Translations under genes and position numbers: made by a program
Notes under the pieces: model-generated
What the model was told of the DNA's origin: nothing
The model's input: the letters and a program-made list of their open reading frames with translations, nothing else
Database searches by the model: none
Shown here: positions 55,441-64,000 of the stretch, piece by piece
Layout: every line of letters starts with the position of its first letter
Position numbering within the stretch: position 1 is the stretch's first letter
Assembly: GCF_050624435.1 (NCBI RefSeq)
Contig: NC_134542.1
Coordinates: forward strand, 14,449,497 to 14,513,496
DNA: 64,000 nucleotides
Origin: Tenrec ecaudatus
Taxonomy: Eukaryota; Chordata; Mammalia; Afrosoricida; Tenrecidae
Direction: 5' to 3'

Positions 55441-56429
55441 CAAAAAGGCTCAAAGTGGGGCAGGGGTGGGAGGGATGGGGACCCACCCCAGGGGAGCATT
55501 TGGGAGTTTAGAAACAAAGGGGCTCTCAATTCGCAATTCATTGGGGCTTGACTTCCTGGGGCTAAAAAGGAATCAGGGCTCAGCATGAGCTGTTACTGCT
55601 GCCCAACACAGGCAGGCCTAGGAAAAGCCCACCTTGTCCCCCAAGGGGATGCAAATCTCCCCTCACTGTGAGGTGCACGAACCCCTGCTCTGCTCCTTCA
55701 CAAGCCCCTTCGCTCAAGCACCAGCAGCTTTTCACTCCAGGAAAACCCTCCACGACCACTGCTTGCGGTTAAAGCCCAATAAGAACGCTCTCCACAGGTT
55801 CTGATTCACAAATTTCACTTTCAGCCTTCATAAAGACACGTGAAGGATGACATCTAACAAGGACACCATGGTATGCTGTGTGACTTGCATATCCATGAAA
55901 CTGTTAAAATGACAACAAACAGGCCCAGGACACAAGAAGGGATCTAAGTGGCTATAGGCTGGGCTGCTATCTTAGTGATTGCTGGTCATAGGCCGAGACC
56001 ATCACCAGGTGCCCGGCAGGAGGAAAAGGCAGGGTGTGCAGACCATCAACAGGTGCGGGGCAGGAGGAAAAGGCGGGGCGTGCCGTGTGGGGGCAGTTTC
56101 TGGCTCCTGTCCATCCCACCTCCTCACATTCAACTCCAGCCAGGAAGCCTCCTTAGGGGGTCTTCGAAAAAAGAACATTCTGAAAACGGGCCCTGTTTTA
56201 ATGACCTTTGTCCTTGTGCACATTTTGTTGGGAGCTCCAGGAGGGAGGTAAAAGGGTTGGGGAGATACCGTCTCTGGTTCCAGTTTGGCCCACGGTTCCT
56301 TCCCTCGGAGATTTAGGCTAAAAAGGCCTCCAGTGTTTGGACAAGGATCTTGGCCAGGTCTGTCGCACAGGTGAAAAGACACCCTCTGGGCCCACTCAGC
56401 AAGGCAGTTCCCTCGGGCGCCCCTCCTTC
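55441..56429. other. Flank of the CpG island, no supported gene
   Basis: Bases 55855-55980 parallel 54190-54310 (AAACTGTTAAAAT, then AAGGGATCTAAGTGG and a SINE head). Bases 56000-56070 contain two copies of a GCAGGAGGAAAAGGC-GG phrase about 50 bp apart. No coding region recognised. Confidence 0.45.
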
Positions 56430-56691
56430 AGGCTTCCCAGCTCCGCACCTGCTCTGGGCCTCAGGAGCGGGCGCGGGCCAAGCTCCGGTACAGGAGGAGG
56501 CACAGGTGCGACTCACCTGCCCGGGCGCCGAGCGGGGCGGGCAGGGCCTGGGGGCGGGGAGGGCAGTGGGGGAGGAGGGAGAGTGGGGGACAGTGGGAGG
56601 CCCGAGAGGAGGGGCAGGGAGGGTGATAAACCGGGAAAAGAAGGGAGGGGTCTGGGAGAGTGGGGAGGAGGAGGACCAAGAGGAGGAGACA

Positions 56692-56732
56692 GAGGAGGAG
56701 GAGGAGGAGGAGGAGGAGGAGGAGGAGGAGGA
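56692..56732 (+). repeat. (GAG)n trinucleotide repeat
   Basis: About 13 pure units within a longer polypurine tract (56640-56760), just upstream of the putative start region. In one frame it would read as poly-Glu. Confidence 0.95.
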
Positions 56733-56788
56733 AGACGGGGAGGAGCGGGAGGGCAGAGAGCGGCGGGGAGGAGTCTGCAAACTTTCCG

Positions 56789-56806
56789 TCCGAGGCATTG
56801 TGGGAA
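56789..56806 (-). promoter_or_regulatory. ZNF143/THAP11-type promoter motif
   Basis: The minus strand reads TTCCCACAATGCCTCGGA, close to the TTCCCAGMATGCMNYGCG core bound by ZNF143, a motif usually found just upstream of transcription starts of CpG-island genes. It lies about 100 bp from the possible first-exon end. Confidence 0.55.
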
Positions 56807-56810
56807 GCAG

Positions 56811-56907
56811 CCATGGTGTGAGGCTGCCGCTCACCTGTCCACCGCGCCAGCTCCTGCGCTCGCCCTCGCCCTCGCGCGCTCCCCGGCGGGCGCGGCCGGC
56901 CACCATG
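56811..56907 (+). other. Possible first exon ending in a start codon
   Basis: GGCCACCATG (ATG at 56905-56907) has a strong Kozak context and is followed at once by GTGAGTGCGG, a consensus splice donor. If real, the first exon would contribute only Met. The 5' limit given is arbitrary (transcription start unknown). An alternative is read-through into the following GC-rich frame, which I think less likely. No downstream exon was recognised in the window. Confidence 0.4.
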
Positions 56908-57260
56908 GTGAGTGCGGGCACGGGCGCGGGCGCGGGGGGCGGGCCGGCCGGGGCACCTGCGGGCGCGGCCAGCCCAGCGCCGATCGCCGATCGCCGCAGG
57001 TGCGGTGACGCCCCCGGGTCTCGGAGGGCCCCGGGCGCGGCGGCTTCATTCATTCTTGGGGCCCACGGTTGCCCGGCGCGTCTGCTGTGCCAGGCACGGG
57101 GCCAGGCGCTGGGATGCAGCGGCGGCCCCGGGGAACCTTTGCCCTCCCGGAGCTGCACCTTAGGAGGGGAGGGCGGGAGACGCGCAGCCCAAGTGAAGCA
57201 GAGAAAACTCCTGAGAGTCCGGAGTGCCCCCGAGTCGCCGATTAAGGGGGGTGGGCTGGG

Positions 57261-58194
57261 GACTTCGCGAAGACTTTTCGGAGGAGTTGACACGCAGTTG
57301 GAGGGAGCAGCAGGGTCCAGGCGGCCAGAGAGTGGAGCTCGGAGGGTCTCGGAGAGGCAGGCTGGGGTAGATGAAGAAGGGCCAGGGCCCTGTCAGTGGG
57401 GAGAGGACTTGGTTTTTATTGCCACACGGTGTGGAGCCGGAGCAGGACTTCAGCTAATGCTACACTTTGAAAAGACCCCTTTAGTGGTTGGTGGGTTGTA
57501 GGAGGCTGGGATGGAGGTGGGGTGCACCGGAGTCCAGGTGGAAGCACAAGACGAGACAAGACTCACTTCCTAAATCCCAGCAACAGAAATGACCTGCACT
57601 CTCCTCCCCGGCCCACGCTAGGCAGGAGCAGGGGGGCCTTTTGGGTGAGGAGAGGGAGTGGAGTGGGGGTGGGGTGGGTGGACATCTGGACAGGAGATCA
57701 TCAAAGCCTTGGCCTCGGTGAGGCTTGGCCCTGACAACATCCTGGGCTTGAGGACTCCTTGGAAGGGCAGCGTGCTACAAAAAGGAAGTTGTAAATAATG
57801 GGCCTGCTCTGGGGCGTGCTCAGATTTCCTCAGGAACCAGGTGACGGTCTGCCCAGCAATCCAGTGTCTTGAGGAATGGCCCGAGTTTGGGTCCCCGGAA
57901 GACTGCTCCCAACCTGTGGGCACCAAACCCTAGACCACACCTGCCACAGAGTTTACAGGTTACAATTTCTCTTGCTAGTGTAATAAACTGGACTATGGAA
58001 TCGATCAGGAATGTGTGCAAGGTTTCTTTTGCTTTTTCATTGGGCCTGGTTGAAGGGGAGTAGTCAGGTTATCGAGACCAGAACCCGTGAGAAATCAGAA
58101 GACTGTCCAGCTCTCTTGTGTGCGTTATTTCATTGGATTCTTGCTGCAGCCAGAGGAAATCCATCCAGTCTCACTGGCTCCTCCTTGTTACTGC
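57261..58194. other. Downstream of the CpG island, no clear feature
   Basis: G-rich sequence without recognised repeats or exons; possibly first-intron sequence of the unknown gene. Confidence 0.4.
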
Positions 58195-58290
58195 CACTGA
58201 CCCGCCCTAGCAGGGTGACCTTGGGCAGTTAGTGCAGTTCTCTGTGCCTGGGATTGCACCTTTGTAGGGTGGAAATGAGAATTGTTCCTT
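58195..58290 (+). repeat. MIR fragment
   Basis: GGGTGACCTTGGGCAGTTAG, then CTCTGTGCCTGGGATTGCAC and GGGTGGAAATGAGAAT follow the MIR core. Confidence 0.75.
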
Positions 58291-58676
58291 ACTCTGATGG
58301 CTCGGGTTCTCAAAGTTCCCCACGGTCTAGTTTCAGAATGGCAGGAAGACATCCTGCGCTCATCATTTATTCGCATCTCAGCGTTCTGGATGCACTTGCT
58401 TTTCTTGGCTGCTCTCTGACCTGAGATAGCACAGCCGATTCAGTGCAGAAGCCGAGAGGGGAGTCCAGCTGCCTTTTGTGAAGCTACACTGTAAAGAGAT
58501 TTGCAAAATAGATGAGGCCAGGCCACTGTCCCTTCCCACCCCATCCCCTGTCAGGATAAACGTGCTCATTCAAATGTCCCTCATGTGTAGATGTTTTTAA
58601 AAAGGTATGTATTTTATGGTTTACAAATGAATTTGTACAGATTTAATTTTTTTGTCCATTTAAAATCTTAATGCCT

Positions 58677-58864
58677 TAAGGAGCCTTGGTAGCGCAGAGG
58701 GTAATGCGTTGGGCTACTAATGTCAAGGTCTGCAGTTGGGAACCACCCGCCGCTCTCCCTCCAGTAAAGAGTTCATCTCGGAAACCCACAAGGGCTGGCC
58801 CACCCTGTCCTATAGGGTCGCTATGAGTGGGAACGGGCCGAATGGCAGTGTGTTTGGTTTGAGT
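58677..58864 (+). repeat. AfroSINE, full length
   Basis: Head AAGGAGCCTTGGTAGCGCAG, tail TCCTATAGGGTCGCTATGAG and GGCAGTGTGTTTGGTTTGAG. Confidence 0.9.
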
Positions 58865-58932
58865 TTGGAAGTATCCGTGCCTATTACATAAGCCAAAGGC
58901 CCTGATACATTGAAGAATTCAAGGGACTTTAA

Positions 58933-59102
58933 AGGACCCCTGGTGGTGCAGTGGTTAAAGCTCCCAGCTGCTAACCAGCAGGTTGGTGGTTTGAGCCCCC
59001 CCCCCAGCTGCTCCGGAGGAGAAACAAGTGGCAGCGTGCATATAGAAAGTTCTCCCCCACCCTATAGACTCACTCGGAGCCAGAATTGACTAGACAGCAT
59101 AT
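58933..59102 (+). repeat. AfroSINE, near full length
   Basis: Head AGGACCCCTGGTGGTGCAGT, B box-like GGTGGTTTGAGCC before a C-run, tail GCCAGAATTGACTAGACAGC. Confidence 0.9.
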
Positions 59103-59750
59103 GCCACGCCAACCCAGGAGTGCAGAGCACTGGAGAATCACTGTCAGGGAGCTGCGGCAGGTCACGGGAGTTACTGGGTCCATATGTGATGAGAGCACAG
59201 AGCACCTTTGCCCATCATTAGCTGCTCAGTCATTGCCGTGTGTCCTCTTTATTGCTGCCTTGTGGCAGAGAGAACTCATGGCTCACTTGCTTGCTTAGCA
59301 ACTCAGGGATCTTTGGTGAGAGGGCTGGTTAGGGCCTCCTTATCTTTGCTCTGCTCTGTTCCTCACTCTTGCTAACCCTCAATCCAGAAACCTGGAAACA
59401 TGGGCACAGCATGCTACTTGGGACTCACACAGAGGGCGTAATCATTGCCTTGCCATCCCCCTGCTCTGGCGCTGAGATTTCCGACCTTATGCATGTCGGG
59501 GCAGTGTTTGTATCTGGGCGGGAGTTTGACTCAACTGTACTTCTTGGTCCCACCTTTGCATTAGAAATCTCTGCTTTGGAAAGCAATGCTTCAAATGGGT
59601 CATAAGCCATGTGCCTCAGGAGCGCCTACAACTCTGACCCCAATGCACTTAAATACGGACTTGCGATTGAGAAGTTGACAGTGTTGATGGAACAGGCTGG
59701 TTAGACTTCCTCCCCAGCCCCTCTTACCCCAAGAAGATGGTGGTGGGACA
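59103..59750. other. No clear feature
   Basis: Single-copy-looking sequence; the complementary open frames at 59369-59610 have no family features. Confidence 0.4.
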
Positions 59751-59765
59751 GTTCAGGTGAATTTT

Positions 59766-59928
59766 TTTTTTACACATGATTATGGGGTTTATTAGAGATG
59801 TCAACAAGTAACAATTTGGGAACAGAAATATCACATCATAGTTCTTCAGTGAGGACAGTTGCTTCTTAACCATCCCCACAGCAAGCAATCTCTGACCCTT
59901 GGATTCTCAGCCATGTGGCTCCTTGGCT
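59766..59928 (-). pseudogene. 5'-truncated retrocopy of an mRNA 3' end (source unknown)
   Basis: A 163-bp insert has a T-run on its left (poly(A) on the minus strand) and, on the minus strand, an AATAAA signal (complement at 59788-59793) about 15-20 bases before that A-run. Both sides carry GTTCAGGTGAATTTT exactly (59751-59765, 59929-59943). These are hallmarks of LINE-mediated retroposition of a polyadenylated RNA. The body does not resemble the SINEs or L1 of this window, so it is probably a piece of a cellular mRNA 3' UTR. I could not recognise the parent gene. The perfect duplication suggests it is young. Confidence 0.8.
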
Positions 59929-59943
59929 GTTCAGGTGAATTTT

Positions 59944-60971
59944 GAAAGGCTTTGGGAACACGATAAAAATGCACGTCCACTTTGCAAAGGGCAGTCCATG
60001 GGTGTCTGAAACATTTCAGGTGACTTTTAAACCTATTATTGTGAACAAAATAGAGAAATTTCCCTTAGGAAAGAAACTCAAGTGGCGAGTCCTGGGGAAA
60101 ACAACGAAGTGTTTCTCAACCCTGCCCGCACCCCATATCACCTACCCAGCCATATGAAATAACACGTAAGACCTACAGTAATGCTAACATATAGTAACAG
60201 CTGGAATGGTAGGGCCAATATAAAACCCAGGTAAAGTAGAAATACTGTGCTGTGTGTATGGTCTAGTCCCCCAGGGAGGCAGCTTGGTGCCAGGTTCGCC
60301 TCTTGCTGCTGGGGTGACTCGCGGTCTCTTTAGAAGTCTGCTGTAAAACAAATACTTTGTGCTCTTTTTCCATAAAAACTTAAACCCTTTTTGGGTTTAT
60401 TGTAGGTAGCTAAAACAGGTCATCTTAAGTGAGTGCTTTTGTTTTTGTTGTTGTTTTATAAAAACCAAGCACCTTTAAGTGAACGTAACAAAAAAATTGG
60501 CAGATAATCTGAAATATCTTCTTGTGTGACAAATCCGAGTGTATGTGCCTCGCAAAGCGGGATGGACTTATGCAAAAAAAAAGAAGAAAAAGTCAAAGCT
60601 CTTTTGGTGTCATTTGGTGTCATTTGGTGTCATTTGCCATCTGACTCTCAAAAGAATCCAGCCAGAGTGAACTCTGAAGGCATTTATGTATCAGAATTCG
60701 CATTAAGTTGACACAGCCTGAATACATGAGCCTGAACACCTATTAATTAACTCCTGTTGATTGCAAAGGACCCTCCTATGTATTACATCGAGATAGGAAA
60801 GGGGCAAAAAGTCACCCGTAAGTGAAGATTCATTTAAACTTGTGGAGGGTGAGTGTGGGGTTCCCACTGAGCACATGAACACTCCTCTTATGTGAAATTT
60901 AAATGAATTTCAGAAAGTGTGTTTATATTCTAGTTGGCAGTTTATATTCCAGTGGGAGGGTGAAGTCCAGC
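59944..60971. other. No clear feature apart from a short tandem repeat
   Basis: Bases 60601-60637 contain CATTTGGTGT repeated about 3.5 times. The rest shows no gene or named repeat. Confidence 0.45.
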
Positions 60972-61047
60972 GGGGCTTCAAAAAGCTCATGGAAACAAAT
61001 GGAATGAAAAGGTCATGGAGTTTTCTTACCAACTTTTTAACACCCCA
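60972..61047. mobile_element. Palindromic MITE copy
   Basis: GGGGCTTCAAAAAGCTCATG at the left and ACCAACTTTTTAACACCCC at the right are imperfect complements; same family as 48616. Confidence 0.65.
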
Positions 61048-61204
61048 GTCTGTCTCCCCCTCTGAGGCTTGAGTGCTGCTTTCTAGGCTTAGAGTGGGTG
61101 GTCTGGGAGTTTGGGGACAGGACTTAGGATCAGCTGGCTCATTGTTTTGAGAGCATTCACCCCCTGTGGACGTGAGCATCCAGTCTTGAGACAACAGCAG
61201 AGAG

Positions 61205-61325
61205 ACTGCCACGATGCTTCAGCAGTACCTGTGGGTCGAAGGTTCAGCAGTGAACTGAGTTTGGCGGTTTGAACCCACCCCACAGACCCTAGAAGACGGT
61301 CTAATGATCTGCTCCCATAAACATG
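61205..61325 (+). repeat. AfroSINE fragment (tRNA-like head)
   Basis: GGTCGAAGGTTCAGCAGTGA and GCGGTTTGAACCCACC (B box-like), then CCTAGAAGACGGTCTAATGA. Truncated at the tail. Confidence 0.65.
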
Positions 61326-61329
61326 AAGA

Positions 61330-61510
61330 ACCACACCCACTGCCAGGGAGTGGGATTCTGACGGAGGGACTCTGCTTAGATTGTCCGAGACTGGGAACCT
61401 TTAAGGCAGCAGACAGCCTCCTCTCTCCAGCCTATTGACAGGTGAGTCTGAACCATCGATTCTACAGTTAGCTGATCAATACCTAGCCTACAGTGCCACC
61501 AGCGCTCCTC
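61330..61510 (-). repeat. AfroSINE copy
   Basis: CACTGCCAGGGAGTGGGATT to CTACAGTGCCACCAGCGCTC; opposite in orientation to the preceding fragment, so the pair could form an inverted repeat. Confidence 0.8.
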
Positions 61511-61526
61511 CCCCATGAAGATTAAA

Positions 61527-61598
61527 GTCTAGAAAGACCCCTGGAGGCAGTTCTGTTCTGTCCCAATGTGTGTCAACATTGGCGGGAGGACACCTAAC
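61527..61598 (+). repeat. AfroSINE tail fragment
   Basis: GTCTAGAAAGACCCCTGGAG to GGGAGGACACCTAACC, only the 3' half. Confidence 0.65.
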
Positions 61599-61727
61599 CA
61601 CAAGATGTTTCTGAGTTACCACGACTCATTTTCCTGGGGAACACTTGACAACTTATGTTTTTATGGGTTTTTTTTTTTTTACAATAGCTGGAAACAGCAG
61701 ACTGTTTTCCAGGCCTATCCTGTTGAT

Positions 61728-62372
61728 CAGAATGCCCTGTGATGTAGTGGGTCATGAGTTGCGCTGCTAAAGGAAAGGTCAGCAGTTTGAAATCACCTGC
61801 TGCTCTTTAGGAGAAAGATGAGGCTTTCTTCTCCTGTAAAGAGTTATAGTCTCCAAGGACGGATGATCCCTTCAGGACCAGTGGTGAGAGTGGGGATACC
61901 GAGAGGGTGGAGGGAGGGTGGGTTGGAGAGGGGGAACGGATTATAGGGATCTACATATAACCTCCTCCCTGGGGGGACGGACAACGGAAATGTGGGTGAA
62001 GGGAGACGTCGGACAGTGTAAGATATGACAAAAATAATAATTTCTAAATTATCAAGGGTTCATGAGGGAGAGGGGGTAGGGAGGAAGGGAGGGGGAAAAT
62101 GAGGAGCTGATGCTAAGGGCTTAAGTGGATGCTAAGGGCTTAAGTGCTAAGGGCTTAAGCAAATGTTTTGAGAATGATGAGGGCAACGAATGTACAAATG
62201 TGCCTGACACAATGGATATATGTATGGATTGTGATGAGAGTTGTACAAGACCCCAATTAAAAAAAAAAAGAGTTATCGTCTCGGAATTCCACAGGGGCAG
62301 GTTCTCCCTGTCTTGTCCAGTTGCCATGAGTCAGAATGGACTCAATGCCGGTGAGTGTGTTTGATTATTGTA
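61728..62372 (+). repeat. AfroSINE split by an L1 3' end
   Basis: The first part, to 61853, has the head ATGCCCTGTGATGTAGTGGG and body GATGAGGCTTTCTTCTCCTG. The second part, from 62267, has CACAGGGGCAGGTTCTCCCT and the tail GACTCAATGCCGGTGAGTGT. Together they make one copy. Confidence 0.9.
61854..62266 (+). mobile_element. L1 3' UTR inserted in an AfroSINE, with target duplication
   Basis: It runs from GGACGGATGATCCCTTCAGG-like sequence to GACCCCAATTAAAAAAAAAA. The duplication is AAAGAGTTATAGTCTC (61838-61853) and AAAGAGTTATCGTCTC (62267-62282), 15 of 16 matching. At 62108-62159 a 19-bp unit (GATGCTAAGGGCTTAAGTG) is repeated nearly three times, a private tandem duplication not seen in the other copies. 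Confidence 0.9.
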
Positions 62373-63291
62373 TTTCTTCTCTTGGTCCCGGATTTGCTTC
62401 CCTATGGGTTGAGATGTAGCAGATCATTCACAGATAAAGAAATAACCCCCCTTTCATAGTCTCCATAGTTGTGAGCCTGTCTCCACCTCTTCCTGCACCA
62501 GCGGCTCCGTGGAACTTTGTGTTAGTGTAACCAGTTCTCCAGAGTTCCCGTCACCCCACGGCACTTCTTCCACCCGGGCTCCTTCTTGCTTCTCTCGCGG
62601 TCTCGCCGTTTCCTTCTTTTTCTTCCGAGAAGGTACCTAGATATTAGAGGCAAGTGGCCTGACCCTCTCCCTGGCCTACCACCCTGGCTGGAGCAGTGCA
62701 ATTTTTTATGCTGTGTGTGAATGAATAATCCACTTTCAGAATCCAATGTCAGTCAGCTGCGAACTGAAAAGGGGCAAACTGTCAGGGGCAAAGGGGTGGA
62801 AAGGAAGCCTTCCCAGGAGGCTTCCGTCCATGCGGAGGCTGCGACTCAGAGAGGGGAATTGCTCAAAGAAGCTCTTGCAGAGTGGGAGTGTCTGCAGCGG
62901 TCCAGGATGTCGGCCGTCTCCCGCATGGAGTGCAAAGCCAGCTCAGGGTGACCCAAGTCCAGGACCTGCAGCCCCAGGCGAGAAGCCAGGATGGGCCTGA
63001 AGGGGGAGCCTAAAGGGGGGGGAGGCATCTCAGGGTCCCTGAGATCCTGGAGAGGTTCCCTGACATTATTGGTCACCTCTCGGATCAGGGGCGTTGTACT
63101 TCTTGCTAACCGTGGGGCGAAGTGATACCCTAGAGAGTGGAAAGGGAATCCGAAAGCCATCGGCTATTAAGAGGAAACTCAGTTTCTCTTAGAAAATCAG
63201 TTTCTCTCCGTCAAAGTTCTCAAGTCTGAAAACTTTCTGAGAAGTTGCGTCACTTCCTTCAACCCACTGAGGTGCGGCTGAGAAAGCACAC
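62373..63291. other. No supported gene
   Basis: Single-copy-looking, moderately GC-rich sequence. The minus-strand frame at 62846-63160 (104 codons) is proline-rich without family features. A G-run lies at 63016. Confidence 0.4.
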
Positions 63292-63395
63292 AGCCCTGTA
63301 CAGAAGTGCTGGACACAAGGGGTGGGTGGATGGGTTGTAGTAAGAGCTGTATGAGCCCCCAGTACAATGACTTTTAAAGAAAGAAAGCAGATAGC
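63292..63395 (+). mobile_element. L1 3' terminus, about 100 bp
   Basis: GTGCTGGACACAAGGGGTGG and AAGAGCTGTATGAGCCCCCA match the last bases of the L1 3' UTR; it ends in AAAGAAAGAAAG. Confidence 0.7.
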
Positions 63396-63399
63396 CACT

Positions 63400-63596
63400 C
63401 AGAACCCACCGCTGGTGAATCGGTTCTGACTGGTGCCATCTCAATTGGATGGAGTCGAACTGCCTATGGGGTCCCCAAGACAGTAAGTAGTCGATGGAAC
63501 TTGAGCCCACATCTTTTTCCCACTGAGTGGCTGTGGGTGTGAACTACTGACCTTTTGGTAAGCAATTGAGTCCTTTCACCACTGTATTGCCAGTGC
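63400..63596 (-). repeat. AfroSINE copy
   Basis: CACCGCTGGTGAATCGGTTC to ACTGTATTGCCAGTGCTTT, then a T-run. Confidence 0.8.
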
Positions 63597-63717
63597 TTTT
63601 TTTTTTTTTAAGTAGCTCTCAATCCCTTCTGAACACTGCCTAGGGGAAAATCACATGATAGCCCATTAGCTTCTCAATGGGGTGAGGCTGGTTTCTTGCT
63701 GAATAAGGACAAGAGAA

Positions 63718-63945
63718 AAGCTTGACTGATTTTTATTATTATTATGATTCATTGGGATTTAATATGCATATCATATCATTCCATATTTCAATCACACACA
63801 TCAAGCACAACACACAATCAGTTTCCAAACATTCCTTTTCTACATGGACTCCTAGATATTGTCCCCCTCTTACCCCCCTCAATCTCTCCTCCCACACCCG
63901 ACTTTTCTCTAGCAGGGGTTTCTGACTTGATAAGAAGATAGAAGA
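63718..63945 (-). mobile_element. L1 3' UTR of a second subfamily
   Basis: A T/TTA-rich start, then TTCATTGGGATTTAATATGC, CACACACATCAAGCACAACA and CTCCTCCCACACCCGACTTT. The layout (tail, TCA-rich motif, pyrimidine tract) parallels the main L1 3' UTR but the sequence differs. Confidence 0.6.
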
Positions 63946-64000
63946 ATAAATTTAAAATATTCTGATTTCTAAAGTGTGTTAGCTTATCAATAATTCTTGT

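Larger units (their letters stand above)
56430..57260. promoter_or_regulatory. CpG island promoter, gene not identified
   Basis: About 0.8 kb is very rich in G, C and CpG, unlike the rest of the window, with GC boxes (GGGGCGGG) on both strands. A ZNF143-type motif, a purine tract and a Kozak-like GCCACCATG at a splice donor lie inside. On the minus strand, CAG|GTGAGT at about 56517 is also a consensus donor, so a bidirectional promoter is possible. Long overlapping frames (383 codons on +, 326 on -) are low-complexity and expected from GC-rich DNA lacking stops. Confidence 0.8.

Noticed and set aside
56461..56510. Minus-strand peptide LYRS near 56.48 kb as a possible DHRS12 first exon
   Set aside because: Only about four residues agree with the remembered start, there is no ATG in place, and a stop follows within ten codons.
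56350..57501. 383-codon + frame (and 326-codon minus frame) in the CpG island
   Set aside because: Low-complexity Gly/Glu/Arg/Ala or Pro/Ser sequence in GC-rich DNA; long frames are expected by chance and a consensus splice donor interrupts the + frame.

Overview
This is mammalian nuclear DNA from an afrotherian, most probably a tenrec (Echinops telfairi or a close relative). The basis is a very high density of AfroSINE-type tRNA-derived SINEs in both orientations, RTE-clade LINE 3' ends, and a copy of the SPIN hAT transposon at 34.26 kb. Within Afrotheria, SPIN is known to me only from tenrec. The species call is an inference; no database search was possible.

Layout. (1) 0-12.4 kb: the 3' part of WDFY2 on the + strand. 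Four coding exons with correct splice sites and matching phases (2661-2762, 5052-5182, 8178-8286, 9213-9272) encode the FYVE zinc finger, the last WD repeat and the natural stop. A long 3' UTR, mostly free of SINEs, runs to an AATAAA at 12421. (2) 12.4-56.3 kb: no protein gene that I can recognise. This stretch is a nested mosaic of AfroSINEs, L1 and RTE LINE fragments, two LTRs, hAT and mariner DNA transposons, several MITEs, a MIR and a ~0.8 kb minisatellite with higher-order structure. (3) 56.4-57.3 kb: a strong CpG island with a ZNF143-type promoter motif, a (GGA)n tract and a possible first exon ending in ATG at a consensus donor. The gene it serves is not identified. (4) 57.3-64 kb: probably the first intron or flank of that unknown gene, with more SINEs, L1 pieces and one recent-looking retrocopy with a perfect 15-bp target duplication.

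Function. The only gene I can name is WDFY2, an endosomal PI3P-binding WD/FYVE protein. Most of the rest is a record of transposition, and many insertions can be ordered because one element interrupts another. Three hAT elements each have 8-bp target duplications with a central TA. One AfroSINE is cut by a DNA transposon and then by an LTR. One L1 carries a 5' inversion of the twin-priming type. I found no convincing novel biological system. The best candidates for follow-up are the 1.4 kb hAT with remnants of a transposase gene, the CpG-island promoter, and the apparent absence of DHRS12, the gene expected beside WDFY2 from human gene order.
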